From Brevibacillus thermoruber 423 (GTDB taxonomy: Bacteria > Bacillota > Bacilli > Brevibacillales > Brevibacillaceae): a stretch of DNA of 64,000 nucleotides. Every line of letters starts with the position of its first letter. Position 1 is the first letter of the stretch. Shown here one piece after another: positions 52,556-61,000 of this stretch. Position numbers and translations under genes: made by a program. The notes under the pieces were generated by a model that saw only the letters and a list, made by a program, of their open reading frames with translations, had not been told where the DNA came from and searched no databases. The stretch is taken from positions 128,248 through 192,247 of the forward strand of contig NZ_KE695651.1 of the NCBI RefSeq assembly GCF_000454065.1, written 5' to 3'.

Positions 52556-53497
52556 ATGAACAGGATGGGTCTGAAGGACATGCAGTCGCAGTTGGAAGCG
52601 GCCGTCGAGCAGGCGGCCCGGTTCACCGGCGAAGGAAAAGTGGCCGCGTACATACCGGAACTGGCCAAACAGGACAAAAACCGGCTGGGAGCGAGCGTCT
52701 GCCTCCTTGACGGCACCCTGCTCACGGCGGGAGACGCGCATGTGCCGTTTACCCTGCAGAGCATATCCAAAATCTTTTCGCTGATGGTGGCCTTGTGCGA
52801 CCACGGACAGCGGTACGTGTTTGAGCGGGTGGGAAAAGAGCCGACCGGCGACCCGTTCAATTCCATCGTCAAGCTGGAATTGATCAAGCCGCACAAACCG
52901 CTCAACCCGATGATCAACGCGGGGGCGATTGCCGTCGCCGGGATGATCGCGGGGGCTAGCGTGGAGGAGCGGCTGGCGCGCATGCTGCGTCTGCTGCGGA
53001 AGATGACGGGCAATCCCGACCTGTCCGTGAACGAAGCGGTGTACCGTTCGGAACAGAAGACGGCCAACCGCAATCGGGCGCTCGCCTACTTTCTGAAGGA
53101 CAGCGGCATCCTGGAAGGCGACGTGGAAGAGACGCTCGACTTCTACTTTCGCCACTGCGCGATCGAGACGACGGCCGCGGAGCTGGCGCGGCTGGGGGCA
53201 GTGCTGGCCGCCGACGGATGCGATCCCGCGAGCGGTGAGCGGTTCATCCCGCGGGAGGTGGCCCGGATCTGCAAAACGTTTATGGTCACATGCGGCATGT
53301 ACAATGCGTCCGGCGCGTTTGCCATCGACGTCGGCGTACCGGCCAAAAGCGGCGTGGCCGGCGGCATCATGGCCGCGGTTCCGAACCGCATGGGAATCGG
53401 CGTGTACAGCCCGGCCCTGGACGACAAGGGCAACTCGCTGGCCGGGGTCAAACTTCTGGAAACCATTTCCACCGAGTGGAACCTGAGCATCTTTTAG
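52556..53497 (+). CDS. glsA: Glutaminase
   Basis: This 313-residue enzyme hydrolyses glutamine to glutamate and ammonia. It has the serine beta-lactamase-like catalytic pair in QSISK (Ser69, Lys72), and the family blocks GKVAAYIPELAKQD, GKEPTGDPFNSIVKLE and NPMINAGAIAV. YlaM-type glutaminases of Bacillales lie beside ylaN, as here (ylaN is next), supporting orthology. The ATG is 9 nt after AGGG, behind a near-consensus promoter. Confidence 0.92.
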   Translation: MNRMGLKDMQSQLEAAVEQAARFTGEGKVAAYIPELAKQDKNRLGASVCLLDGTLLTAGDAHVPFTLQSISKIFSLMVALCDHGQRYVFERVGKEPTGDPFNSIVKLELIKPHKPLNPMINAGAIAVAGMIAGASVEERLARMLRLLRKMTGNPDLSVNEAVYRSEQKTANRNRALAYFLKDSGILEGDVEETLDFYFRHCAIETTAAELARLGAVLAADGCDPASGERFIPREVARICKTFMVTCGMYNASGAFAIDVGVPAKSGVAGGIMAAVPNRMGIGVYSPALDDKGNSLAGVKLLETISTEWNLSIF

Positions 53498-53640
53498 GAG
53501 CGCGGTTGCAGGTCTTCGGAACGATCTGTGCCGTTCGGGAGGGCGGACCGGTTACAGTTGTCTCCCCATCTCCCCTTTTCAAATGCGCCAGAATGGCGTA
53601 CTATGTATGGTAAGGATGGTGGCAAACGGAGGGATAGGTT

Positions 53641-53919
53641 TTGACAGAGATTAAGGTTCCCGATCTGGAACAAAAAGCGCTAGCGTTGCTGCGAGCGGAC
53701 GCAGAAAAGATCTATAAACTGATCGACGTACAGATGGAAAACCTGACCATGCCGCAGTGCCCGTTGTATGAAGAAGTGCTGGACACGCAGATGTTCGGGC
53801 TGTCGCGTGAAGTAGAATTTGCCGTCCGTCTGGGACTGATCGAGGAGGAAATCGGCCGCGAGATCATGGGCTCGTTGGAGCGGAAGCTGGCCGATCTTCA
53901 TGAGCACCGGCAGAAGTAA
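53641..53919 (+). CDS. ylaN: YlaN (DUF1507) family protein
   Basis: This 92-residue helical protein matches YlaN, with [49 protein letters not shown]. In Firmicutes, YlaN is needed for iron homeostasis: it binds iron and interacts with Fur to relieve repression, and it is essential under iron-limited conditions. TTG 53641 follows GGAGGG by 7 nt. The adjacent glutaminase gene agrees with the B. subtilis ylaM-ylaN order. Confidence 0.92.
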   Translation: MTEIKVPDLEQKALALLRADAEKIYKLIDVQMENLTMPQCPLYEEVLDTQMFGLSREVEFAVRLGLIEEEIGREIMGSLERKLADLHEHRQK

Positions 53920-53950
53920 AGCGAGGGGGTGGCGACGTTCCTCGCTTTTT
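53919..53950 (+). terminator. Terminator of ylaN
   Basis: AAGCGAGG pairs with CCTCGCTT, with TTTC following; it overlaps the stop codon. Confidence 0.75.
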
Positions 53951-53969
53951 CATTTTCACGAAAAAAACC

Positions 53970-53998
53970 TTGCATTTTTTCAATGACTGCATTACATT
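53970..53998 (+). promoter_or_regulatory. Promoter of the tandem T-box leader
   Basis: TTGCAT (53970-53975), a 17-nt spacer and TACATT (53993-53998), about 20 nt before the first T-box. Confidence 0.6.
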
Positions 53999-54019
53999 TA
54001 TACATATCATTTTCATTGT

Positions 54020-54283
54020 GCCAAAAGCGATGACAGAGACCAGTACACGGTCCAGCGGCTTGACAGGGAGGAATCGCCGGAGACTGAAAGCGGTTCTGAA
54101 GCGCGCCCCGTGGAATTCCCTCTGGAGCTGTCCTCTGAACGGTTGTCCCAGTAGGAGGAGCACCGGGTCATTCCCGTTACCAATGGCAAAGAGAAGCTGA
54201 GCTGTCCTTCACCCGAAGGCACCTCAGGCTTAAGCAGGGTGGTACCGCGAGCAGACTCGTCCCTACAGGGGCGGGTTTTTTTC
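54020..54283 (+). ncRNA. T-box riboswitch 1, UUC (phenylalanine) specifier
   Basis: GATGA (54029-54033), stem CAGAG (54034-54038) with CTCTG (54120-54124), loop ACCAGTA (54039-54045) opposite GAA-TTC-C, and CACGG with CCGTG form a canonical Stem I. The specifier is TTC at 54116-54118. The T-box core AGGGTGGTACCGCG is at 54236-54249, followed by a terminator ending in TTTTTTT. It senses uncharged tRNA-Phe and would release termination when phenylalanine is scarce. Confidence 0.9.
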
Positions 54284-54317
54284 ATGGGCCCGTTGCCACA
54301 CCCACACAACCGCATCC

Positions 54318-54589
54318 ATCATCAGCGATGACAGAGACCAGTAAGCGGACCAGCGGCTTCACAGGGAGGATCGGTCCTGACTGAGAGCCGATCCGAAGCG
54401 CGCCCCGCCGAATTCCCTCTGGAGCTGTCCTCTGAACGGCTGGCGCCCCCAGTAGGAGGAACCGGGTCATCCCCGTTATCAATGGCACGAGTGAGGCCGG
54501 GTGTCTGGCAGCAGCGTCTGTCCCTGGTCTAACAAGGGTGGTACCGCGAGTGAATCGACTCGTCCCTTTCAGGGGGACGAGTTTTTTTG
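54318..54589 (+). ncRNA. T-box riboswitch 2, UUC (phenylalanine) specifier
   Basis: This is a second complete T-box 35 nt after the first terminator. GATGA (54327-54331), CAGAG (54332-54336) with CTCTG (54417-54421), loop ACCAGTA opposite GAA-TTC-C, and specifier TTC at 54413-54415. AAGGGTGGTACCGCG is at 54534-54548. The terminator ACTCGTCCC/GGGGACGAGT ends in TTTTTTT. It is highly similar to T-box 1, which suggests duplication. The symporter gene starts 45 nt downstream. Confidence 0.92.
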
Positions 54590-54634
54590 TTTCTCCATAC
54601 AGGACATACGATTTGGTGAAGGAGGGGTTCGTGT

Positions 54635-55972
54635 ATGACGAACCAAACGGAACAATGGACGAACCGGTTGGGGTTCATCCTGGCGGCCGCCGGGTCGGCG
54701 ATCGGGCTCGGGGCCATCTGGAAATTTCCCTACGTGGCGGGCACGAGCGGGGGCGGGGCGTTTTTTCTGCTGTTCCTGCTGTTTACCGTGCTGATCGGTC
54801 TGCCGCTGCTGTTGGGGGAGTTTGTCATCGGACGGAGCACCCAACAGGAGGCGATTTCGGCGTACCGCACCATCGCTCCGGGTACGGGCTGGCATTGGAT
54901 CGGGCGGCTGGGGGTGGCCACCTGCTTCCTGCTGCTGTCGTTTTACAGCGTGGTCGGCGGCTGGATTTTCACCTATTTCTTTCGCGGCCTCACCGGTCAG
55001 TTGATCGGGCAGCCCTATGAGCAATTGTTCCAGGACGTGATCGCCGACCCGATCGGCTCCGTCGCGGCGCAGTTCGTCTTCTTGCTGGCGACGATCGTGG
55101 TCGTGGCCCGCGGGGTGCAGAGCGGGATCGAATCGGCCAACCGGTACATGATGCCGGGGCTGTTTCTCCTGTTCCTGGTGCTGATGGTCCGCTCGCTGAC
55201 GCTGGACGGGGCGGGAAGTGGGGTAGCGTTCTTCCTGATGCCCGACTTTTCCAAGCTGTCTGCGGAGTCGATCCTGTACGCCATGGGGCAGTCGTTTTTC
55301 TCGCTCAGCGTCGGGGTGTCGGTGATGGTGACCTACAGCTCGTACCTCGGCAAAGAGGAAAACCTGGTGAAATCGGCCGGGTCGATTGTCGGCCTGAATC
55401 TCCTGGTCGCCTTTTTTGCGGGGCTGGCGATCTTCCCGGCGGTGTTTTCGCTCGGCATGAAGCCGGAGGCGGGGCCGGGCCTGCTGTTCATCATCCTGCC
55501 GTCGGTGTTCGAGCATATTCCGTTCGGCACCCTGTTTTTGCTGGTGTTTCTCGCCTTGTTTCTGTTTGCGACGCTGACGAGCGCCTTTTCCATGCTGGAG
55601 GTGATCGTGGCTTCGCTCGCCAGGGGGAACGAAGACAAACGGAAGCGGCTTTCCTGGATCGTCGGCATGCTGATTTTCGCCGTCGGGATTCCGTCCGCGC
55701 TCTCGTTCGGCGTCTGGTCGGACGTCACCTTCTTCGGCAAAACGATGTTTGACGCCGCCGATTTTCTCGTGAGCAACGTGCTGATGCCGCTGGGGGCGCT
55801 GTTGATCGCGGTGTTCGTGCCGTTGAAGATGAAGCGGGAGGTCCTGATCCAGGAGCTGCAGGCCCGTACGCCGCTGGGCAGAAAGCTGTTTGCCGCCTGG
55901 CTGCTGCTGCTCAAGTACGCGGCGCCGCTTGCCATCATCGTCGTCTTTCTGCATTCGCTCGGCTTCCTGTGA
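54635..55972 (+). CDS. Sodium-dependent amino-acid symporter (NSS/SNF family)
   Basis: This 445-residue transporter has about 11 hydrophobic segments. The NSS signature [23 protein letters not shown] is at residues 11-33 (helix 1, sodium and substrate site), and the helix 6 region has [20 protein letters not shown]. Bacterial NSS proteins import leucine, tryptophan, tyrosine and similar amino acids. Two UUC T-boxes upstream predict derepression by phenylalanine starvation, so this is probably a phenylalanine or general aromatic amino-acid importer. GAAGGAGGGG precedes the ATG. The family is certain, the substrate inferred. Confidence 0.92.
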   Translation: MTNQTEQWTNRLGFILAAAGSAIGLGAIWKFPYVAGTSGGGAFFLLFLLFTVLIGLPLLLGEFVIGRSTQQEAISAYRTIAPGTGWHWIGRLGVATCFLLLSFYSVVGGWIFTYFFRGLTGQLIGQPYEQLFQDVIADPIGSVAAQFVFLLATIVVVARGVQSGIESANRYMMPGLFLLFLVLMVRSLTLDGAGSGVAFFLMPDFSKLSAESILYAMGQSFFSLSVGVSVMVTYSSYLGKEENLVKSAGSIVGLNLLVAFFAGLAIFPAVFSLGMKPEAGPGLLFIILPSVFEHIPFGTLFLLVFLALFLFATLTSAFSMLEVIVASLARGNEDKRKRLSWIVGMLIFAVGIPSALSFGVWSDVTFFGKTMFDAADFLVSNVLMPLGALLIAVFVPLKMKREVLIQELQARTPLGRKLFAAWLLLLKYAAPLAIIVVFLHSLGFL

Positions 55973-56002
55973 GAAAAAAGACCGCCGCGTCGGGCAGTCT
56001 TT

Positions 56003-56047
56003 GCCTGCAGACAAGGTTTCGTGAGGAACAGGTCTGCAGGCTTTTTT
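56003..56047 (+). terminator. Terminator after the symporter gene
   Basis: GCCTGCAGAC pairs perfectly with GTCTGCAGGC around a 19-nt loop, followed by TTTTTT. Confidence 0.9.
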
Positions 56048-56149
56048 GTTGAATACAGGAATTCATATCAGCAATCGTTTTAAGAGGTGGCACTATGCTC
56101 TACAATCAACAGGATGAAGGCCGTTATCAACATTCTGCAGGTTCGTTTG

Positions 56150-56211
56150 GATGATGATCGAAACGAACATCGCCTATCGGTGGTTTCTGGGTTTCGACTT
56201 TACACAATTGT
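56150..56211 (+). mobile_element. IS1182-like transposase remnant
   Basis: A short open stretch reads MMIETNIAYRWFLGFDFTQL and then stops. NIAYRWFLG is the characteristic block of IS1182/IS5-like transposases (ETNVAYRWFLGLDL). The rest of the transposase is missing, so this is a decayed fragment. It lies in the gene-free stretch 55973-56420, which otherwise shows only terminators and no other recognisable gene. It marks the change from GC-rich core-like DNA to a more A/T-rich segment. Confidence 0.6.
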
Positions 56212-56346
56212 GAATCCCTCTGTAAAATTCAAGAATGTGACTTGGCCGTGAATGTTCGAGGAGGTGTAAATATTCGCGGGGCGTTCTCGGGCAAGGTCCA
56301 AGCCGATACTCTCACCGGGATGGTCATAGCCCCTTAAAAAGAAGGG

Positions 56347-56380
56347 GCCGCGAAGAAAAACAGGTCTCTTTCTTCGCGGC
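56347..56380 (-). terminator. Terminator of the minus-strand ABC/PadR operon
   Basis: GCCGCGAAGAAA pairs with TTTCTTCGCGGC. On the minus strand it is followed by CCCTTCTTTTT, about 40 nt beyond the last gene's stop. Confidence 0.75.
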
Positions 56381-56420
56381 TGTTCTCGCATGGGAGTGTG
56401 GAATGCATGTCTGAAGTAGT

Positions 56421-57065
56421 CTAGGAGGCTTTCCCGCCGCCCTTCGGAAATACGGTATACGAAAGAGCGACGATGCTGTCGATTACGAAGATCAAGGTCC
56501 AAATTCTGCTAAGGTTGTTGACAGTTGGATTGGCAAAAGGCAGTGTTCCTTCCTTGGCTGAGAAAAACTCGTCAAAAAACTGGTTCATGCTTGCCATTTC
56601 ATAGACGCGTGAGGACAGCCCGAACAGTAAGAAGAAAACCAGGTGGGCTGCCGCATAGACGGCCAGATGAACGTAAAAATGCTTCCGTTCTTTTTGTGCG
56701 TGTTCCTTGCCGACCAGCTTCTTCGGCGGAGCGATAGCGGGAGCAGGCTCCCCTTTCCACTTGGCTACATAGATTTGGATGTAGGAATCAAGTTTTTTGA
56801 AGTCGCTTTTCCCATACGTGATCGCATAGAGGAAAACAACCACGATCACGACTTGGTAACTGGAAAACTGCCCAGTTTGCAAATAATCGAAAAAGCCTAA
56901 GGAAGCGATCCACAGGTCATTGATAATAAAGAGAAGAAAAAACACAAAACTGAGAGTTTTTTTGCCAAACCAATACCTGAGGACCAAGAAAGTGATGATG
57001 GAAATCCAAAAGATGACTTCTGCGAGAATCAAGAACATCCATTTATGGCCTAAAATGTAATCCAT
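56421..57065 (-). CDS. Integral membrane protein of unknown function
   Basis: This 214-residue protein has about five hydrophobic segments: WMFLILAEVIFWISIITFLVL, LSFVFFLLFIINDLWIASLGFF, VVIVVVFLYAITYG, HLAVYAAAHLVFFLLFGL and IWTLIFVIDSIVALSYTVF. A basic cytoplasmic loop follows the third. It is the last gene of the ABC-PadR operon and probably contributes to envelope stress or exporter function, but no family is recognised. AAGGGAG precedes the ATG at 57065. Confidence 0.75.
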   Translation of the reverse strand: MDYILGHKWMFLILAEVIFWISIITFLVLRYWFGKKTLSFVFFLLFIINDLWIASLGFFDYLQTGQFSSYQVVIVVVFLYAITYGKSDFKKLDSYIQIYVAKWKGEPAPAIAPPKKLVGKEHAQKERKHFYVHLAVYAAAHLVFFLLFGLSSRVYEMASMNQFFDEFFSAKEGTLPFANPTVNNLSRIWTLIFVIDSIVALSYTVFPKGGGKAS

Positions 57066-57080
57066 GGTTGTTGTCTCCCT

Positions 57081-57584
57081 TTACAAAGAGTGTGAAAACA
57101 TGGTGAGCCACTTCATGTCGGCTTCCAGATGGAGGATTTTTCCCTCGATCAGGTACAGAATGTATTTATTGTCGCCGGTTGGATCGATACTTCTGCGCAG
57201 CCTTTGCAATTGAAATATGGTTTGAATAATGAGCTCCTGTTGGCTTTTGATCATGTCGTGCAACGAATCAAAGCGGAGCTTCTTGGCGCACAGCAGCTTG
57301 AAGAAAAACTCGTCCTTCAACAATGTTTTTTCAACGGGCTGCAGAAGCCAGGCAGACAAATCTTCCTTTCCTTTATCGGAAATTTTGTAAACTTTCAGTT
57401 CGGAGGAACCGTCCCTTGCCTCCTCAACCAGTCCATCACGGACAAGCCGGTCAATGGTTGTATAGATTTGACCGGCATTCAGTTCCCATTGATGGTAAAC
57501 CATACGCTCGAATGAAACCTTCAGATCGTAGCGGTGACGGGGTGCTTCCGATAACAAGGTCAATATCGCGTACTTCACAGACAT
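57081..57584 (-). CDS. PadR-family transcriptional regulator
   Basis: This 167-residue protein has the PadR winged helix (KYAILTLLSEAPRHRYDLKVSFERMVYHQWELNAGQIYTTIDRLVRDGLVE), then a long C-terminal helical dimerisation domain. PadR proteins usually repress adjacent transporter operons and release on binding a toxic ligand. The palindrome GTATATAC-CGA-GTATATAC at 60789-60807, in front of the operon's first gene, is the likely operator. Gene order ABC ATPase, permease, padR, membrane protein fits autoregulation. Confidence 0.87.
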   Translation of the reverse strand: MSVKYAILTLLSEAPRHRYDLKVSFERMVYHQWELNAGQIYTTIDRLVRDGLVEEARDGSSELKVYKISDKGKEDLSAWLLQPVEKTLLKDEFFFKLLCAKKLRFDSLHDMIKSQQELIIQTIFQLQRLRRSIDPTGDNKYILYLIEGKILHLEADMKWLTMFSHSL

Positions 57585-57604
57585 ATAAACCCATTCCTTA
57601 TTGT

Positions 57605-60079
57605 TTAGTCATGTTTAAGCGCTTGACCAAGGTTGTATCTCGCCGCCTTTTGGGCAGGAACGACAGCTGCCAGCAGACTGATCAGCAAACCGCTGAAGGT
57701 AGACAGCAACAGCGTATCTATAGAAATGACAAAGGAGGCGGCCGTGTCCTGCATGGTCAACGCATTTACATAAGTCATCGCGATTCCCAGAAGGATGCCC
57801 ATCAAGGTCCCGCATATTCCCATCACAACCGACTCGCTCACGATTGATGTTATGACTTGCCCGGAAGTAAACGCCACTGCCCTCATTACGCCAATCTCCC
57901 GCATCCGATCCATGACATTCATGATCAACGTATTGAGAATGCCTATCCCGACGACGGCGATGGAGATCATTAACAGGCCGTTGAACAGACTCTTTACGCC
58001 TGGAAGGGCGCGCTTTTGTTTTTCCAGCTCCTCGGATAAAGTCTGCACGCGCTCAAGATCAAACGGGAACGTATTCAGGAGAAAGTCCTTCACACTGGTT
58101 TCGGCAGCGCGATCTGCGACTGTAATCAAGCCTTTGTAGGCATTCGTTTCGGGGAACAGCTTGTCGAAATGGCTTTCTTCCATAAAAGCGGTATAACCGC
58201 CGTATTGAGAAGTGTTGACCTTGCCGAGCACGATCAGCTCTGTCGGTACGTTATTCCGGATGATTCGTATCGGCTCGCCTGCTTTTCCGCCCCATTCGCG
58301 AAAAGCATAGTCGCCTAGCAATACCCCGTTCGGGTGCGCTTTCAGAAGCTGGAGCAAATCCGTATTTTTCCTTTGGGGATCATAAAACAACGGGTGTTTT
58401 TGGTACCAGTCCGGATTGGCACTGATGATGGTAAACCGGTTTATTTTCTTGTCTCCACTCCATAGAACCTCTTTTTCTTTGTAAGCGGTGACGCCATGAA
58501 TGCCCTCGAACTGTTGGATCGCATTCAGTTTCTCGGGAGTAAGTGGGGTTTCCGTGGACAACTGCAGGTTTCCCCCGAAGGAGTGATTCACCTCTGATTC
58601 AATGCTCGTTTCCATGGAAGCGAAGATGGAGGAGACGAACAGGCCTAGACAAATGACGAAGGCCAGGATGACAGACATGTTGGCCGAGCGATTGAGCGTG
58701 CGAAGAATGTTGTTGCTGGCGATCTTTCCCTCGTAGCCCATGAAGCCGATCCTTTTGAAAAAGCGCGTGAACAGGCTGAGTATGAACGGGAACAGCAGTG
58801 TGACCCCCGCCAATAAAAACAGGAGCGAGACAATGCTGTTCAAGAACACGCCAAATAACAGCACAATGCCAGCTACAACCCGATAGGTTGTCTTTTCCTT
58901 CTGTTGAGCAGGAACTTGTTTCAGCGTGGCGATCACATCGATTTTACTCGCATATGCAACCGGGATGTGCGCAGCGGCCAACGGGATGCACAAGCCCAAG
59001 ATGATCGTGATCGGCAGAGCGATGGCAAACTCCGGCGAATAGCTGATGTTGGCTTGGAAGGAATGGAATAATCCTTTCTGCATCAGGGATGCCAGCCCCA
59101 ACCCGAGAGGTATTCCAAAAATCAGCCCGAGCAAAGAAAGAATCAGAACCTCGCACAAAAACAGCTTTTTGATTTGTGAGGGGATGAAACCGACTGTTTT
59201 CATGACGGCAATCTCATTTTTTCGCTCCACCACGCTGACATACAAGGTGTTGTACAAAATAAAAGCACTGATTATCATAGACAGGCCGCCAATGGCATAA
59301 AGCATGAGATACAGCTCTTCCAGTTGATTGGTTTGTTTTTCGTCCAGCACAATTTTTTCCATGAAAACAGACGGATCGCTAATTTTATTGCCGATAGAGG
59401 CAAGAGCGGACTGTTCCTCCGCTGTATCGTTCAATTTTATGCGTATCTCCTGGACTTGGCCGGTCAGAGAGTACCATTGCTGGACTGTCTGGAGGGGAGC
59501 CAAAGCCCGCCAGCTTTTGCTGCTGGCTTCGTCCCAACTGCTTGGCCCTTCCAACAGCGGCGTGTCTTTGACAATCGCCGCGACAGGGACCTCCATCTTG
59601 CCCGTAGGCAACTGCAAACGGACAAGATCCCCGGCGTTCTTTTTCCACAAGCCAGCAGTTGTTTGAGGGAGAATGATCCCCTCGTTTGCAAGGTTCCCGG
59701 AAACGGCCTCCAAAGTAAGCAGTTCGCTCCGGAGCGATGACAGACCCGTTATGCGCAAGCGTGTTTGGGCAAGGTTCTCGGGACCGCCCAAATCAAATCT
59801 TGCCTGCTTGTGAATGACGCCTATGGCGGCTTTTACGTTGCTGTCTTGCTGTATGTCGTCCAGGACGCTGCCGGAAAAGGTATGGCTGCTTGACTGTATG
59901 GAATAGTCTGCGTTTCCCGTGTAAAGCTTCAACCGTTCCATCGTCATCTTTTTGGCGGTCTCGACTGTGCTCACGACGGCAAAGATGCTGGATATTCCGA
60001 TGAGGATGGACAGTATCGTAAAAAAGGAGCGCAGTTTATTACGTGTTAAGTAGCGCCAGGATACCCGCCAGTACATCAT
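57605..60079 (-). CDS. MacB/FtsX-type ABC permease
   Basis: This 824-residue permease has an N-terminal membrane helix after RYLTRNKLRSFFTILSILIGISSIFAVVS, a large extracytoplasmic MacB-like domain, an FtsX core (about residues 255-385), a second core with a middle domain, and a final FtsX core (about 700-820). This is the two-FtsX-domain architecture of antimicrobial-peptide and lipid exporters. It works with the ATPase gene it overlaps by 41 nt. ATG 60079 follows AAGGAG by 6 nt. Likely a drug or peptide extrusion system. Confidence 0.87.
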   Translation of the reverse strand: MMYWRVSWRYLTRNKLRSFFTILSILIGISSIFAVVSTVETAKKMTMERLKLYTGNADYSIQSSSHTFSGSVLDDIQQDSNVKAAIGVIHKQARFDLGGPENLAQTRLRITGLSSLRSELLTLEAVSGNLANEGIILPQTTAGLWKKNAGDLVRLQLPTGKMEVPVAAIVKDTPLLEGPSSWDEASSKSWRALAPLQTVQQWYSLTGQVQEIRIKLNDTAEEQSALASIGNKISDPSVFMEKIVLDEKQTNQLEELYLMLYAIGGLSMIISAFILYNTLYVSVVERKNEIAVMKTVGFIPSQIKKLFLCEVLILSLLGLIFGIPLGLGLASLMQKGLFHSFQANISYSPEFAIALPITIILGLCIPLAAAHIPVAYASKIDVIATLKQVPAQQKEKTTYRVVAGIVLLFGVFLNSIVSLLFLLAGVTLLFPFILSLFTRFFKRIGFMGYEGKIASNNILRTLNRSANMSVILAFVICLGLFVSSIFASMETSIESEVNHSFGGNLQLSTETPLTPEKLNAIQQFEGIHGVTAYKEKEVLWSGDKKINRFTIISANPDWYQKHPLFYDPQRKNTDLLQLLKAHPNGVLLGDYAFREWGGKAGEPIRIIRNNVPTELIVLGKVNTSQYGGYTAFMEESHFDKLFPETNAYKGLITVADRAAETSVKDFLLNTFPFDLERVQTLSEELEKQKRALPGVKSLFNGLLMISIAVVGIGILNTLIMNVMDRMREIGVMRAVAFTSGQVITSIVSESVVMGICGTLMGILLGIAMTYVNALTMQDTAASFVISIDTLLLSTFSGLLISLLAAVVPAQKAARYNLGQALKHD

Positions 60080-60770
60080 GCTTATCTCCTTCCTTGTGCT
60101 TGATATCCATTTCGATAACCCCATCCCTCAGGAAAATGATCCGATCAGCATAGCTGGCAGAGAAGACGTCGTGCGTCACCATGATGATCGTTAAACGATC
60201 TTGCTGCTGCAAGGACAGCAGCAAATCCAGCACCTCTGTTCCCGTTTTTCGGTCGAGGTTGCCCGTAGGCTCATCGGCCAAAATAACGCTCGGTTTCATC
60301 GCAAGCGCTCTTGCGATTGACACCCGCTGCTGCTGGCCGCCGCTTAATTGCGAGGGGAAATTCCCTTCTTTTCCTTGAAGATGTACGGCTTTCACCAGGG
60401 AAGATACCGTTGCTTTCACCACCGATTTAGGCAGGCCTTCCGCTTCCATCGGGAACGCAATGTTTTCCTCGACGGTCATAGCAGGAAGCAATTGGTAGTT
60501 TTGGAAAACGAAGCCGACGTTTTTCCGGCGAAACAACGTTCGCTCTCGCTCCTGCAAGTCATGTATCGACTTTCCTCCAATGGAAACCTCTCCCGAATCC
60601 GGGGTATCCAGGCCACCCAACAAATTGAGCAGCGTACTTTTCCCCGAGCCAGATGGTCCCATGACGGCAACAAATTCCCCCTGCGCAATTTCCAGATCAA
60701 TCCCCTTTAGTACCTGAAAGGACGTTTCTCCTGTCTGATACCATTTCGTCAGGTTTTTTACCGTGATCAT
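60039..60770 (-). CDS. LolD/MacB-type ABC ATPase
   Basis: This 243-residue ATPase has Walker A GPSGSGKST, Q-loop VFQNYQLLP, signature LSGGQQQR and Walker B VILADEPTGNLD, the pattern of the LolD/MacB/BceA group. It drives the FtsX-type permease whose gene it overlaps by 41 nt. As first gene of the operon it lies directly downstream of the putative PadR operator. The sequence GNLDRKTGTEVLDLL after Walker B is typical for the exporter branch. Confidence 0.92.
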   Translation of the reverse strand: MITVKNLTKWYQTGETSFQVLKGIDLEIAQGEFVAVMGPSGSGKSTLLNLLGGLDTPDSGEVSIGGKSIHDLQERERTLFRRKNVGFVFQNYQLLPAMTVEENIAFPMEAEGLPKSVVKATVSSLVKAVHLQGKEGNFPSQLSGGQQQRVSIARALAMKPSVILADEPTGNLDRKTGTEVLDLLLSLQQQDRLTIIMVTHDVFSASYADRIIFLRDGVIEMDIKHKEGDKHDVLAGILALLNT

Positions 60771-60788
60771 TGGTTACCTCCCAAGAAA

Positions 60789-60807
60789 GTATATACCGAG
60801 TATATAC
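60789..60807 (-). promoter_or_regulatory. Putative PadR operator
   Basis: GTATATAC-CGA-GTATATAC: each 8-mer is itself palindromic and the pair forms a two-fold site. It is about 20 nt upstream of the ATPase ATG on the minus strand, where a promoter would be. Confidence 0.65.
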
Positions 60808-60883
60808 AGGGAGTCGTGGCATTATCAAGAGAAACATGCAAAAATAGGAAATCGAACACTTCCTGTTTTTCCTAACATGGTCA

Positions 60884-60926
60884 CAACGATTCAATTCCAC
60901 GGTAATCGTGTGGAAGTGAATTGTTG
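60884..60926. repeat. 17-bp interrupted inverted repeat upstream of the ketosynthase gene
   Basis: CAACGATTCAATTCCAC (60884-60900) is complementary to GTGGAAGTGAATTGTTG (60910-60926) at 15 of 17 positions, with a 9-nt loop. No T-tract follows, so it is not a simple terminator. It lies between the divergent ABC operon and the ketosynthase gene and could be an operator or an RNA hairpin in the leader. Confidence 0.6.
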
Positions 60927-61000
60927 CGGGATTTACGGATGTATGAGAAAACCTCCCTTTGTATGATAGGGGTAAATTGCTGGGATAAAGGGGACTCATC

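Noticed and set aside
54120..54135. A glycine (GGU/GGC) or arginine (CGG) specifier in the T-boxes, from CTGAACGG
   Set aside because: CTCTG here pairs with CAGAG below the specifier loop, so the codon must lie in the loop above it, where GAA-TTC-C stands opposite ACCAGTA in both leaders.
56200..56502. Minus-strand 100-residue reading frame as a gene
   Set aside because: It overlaps the start of the next region's terminator and the 3' end of a membrane-protein gene, has no ribosome-binding site and has no recognisable sequence.
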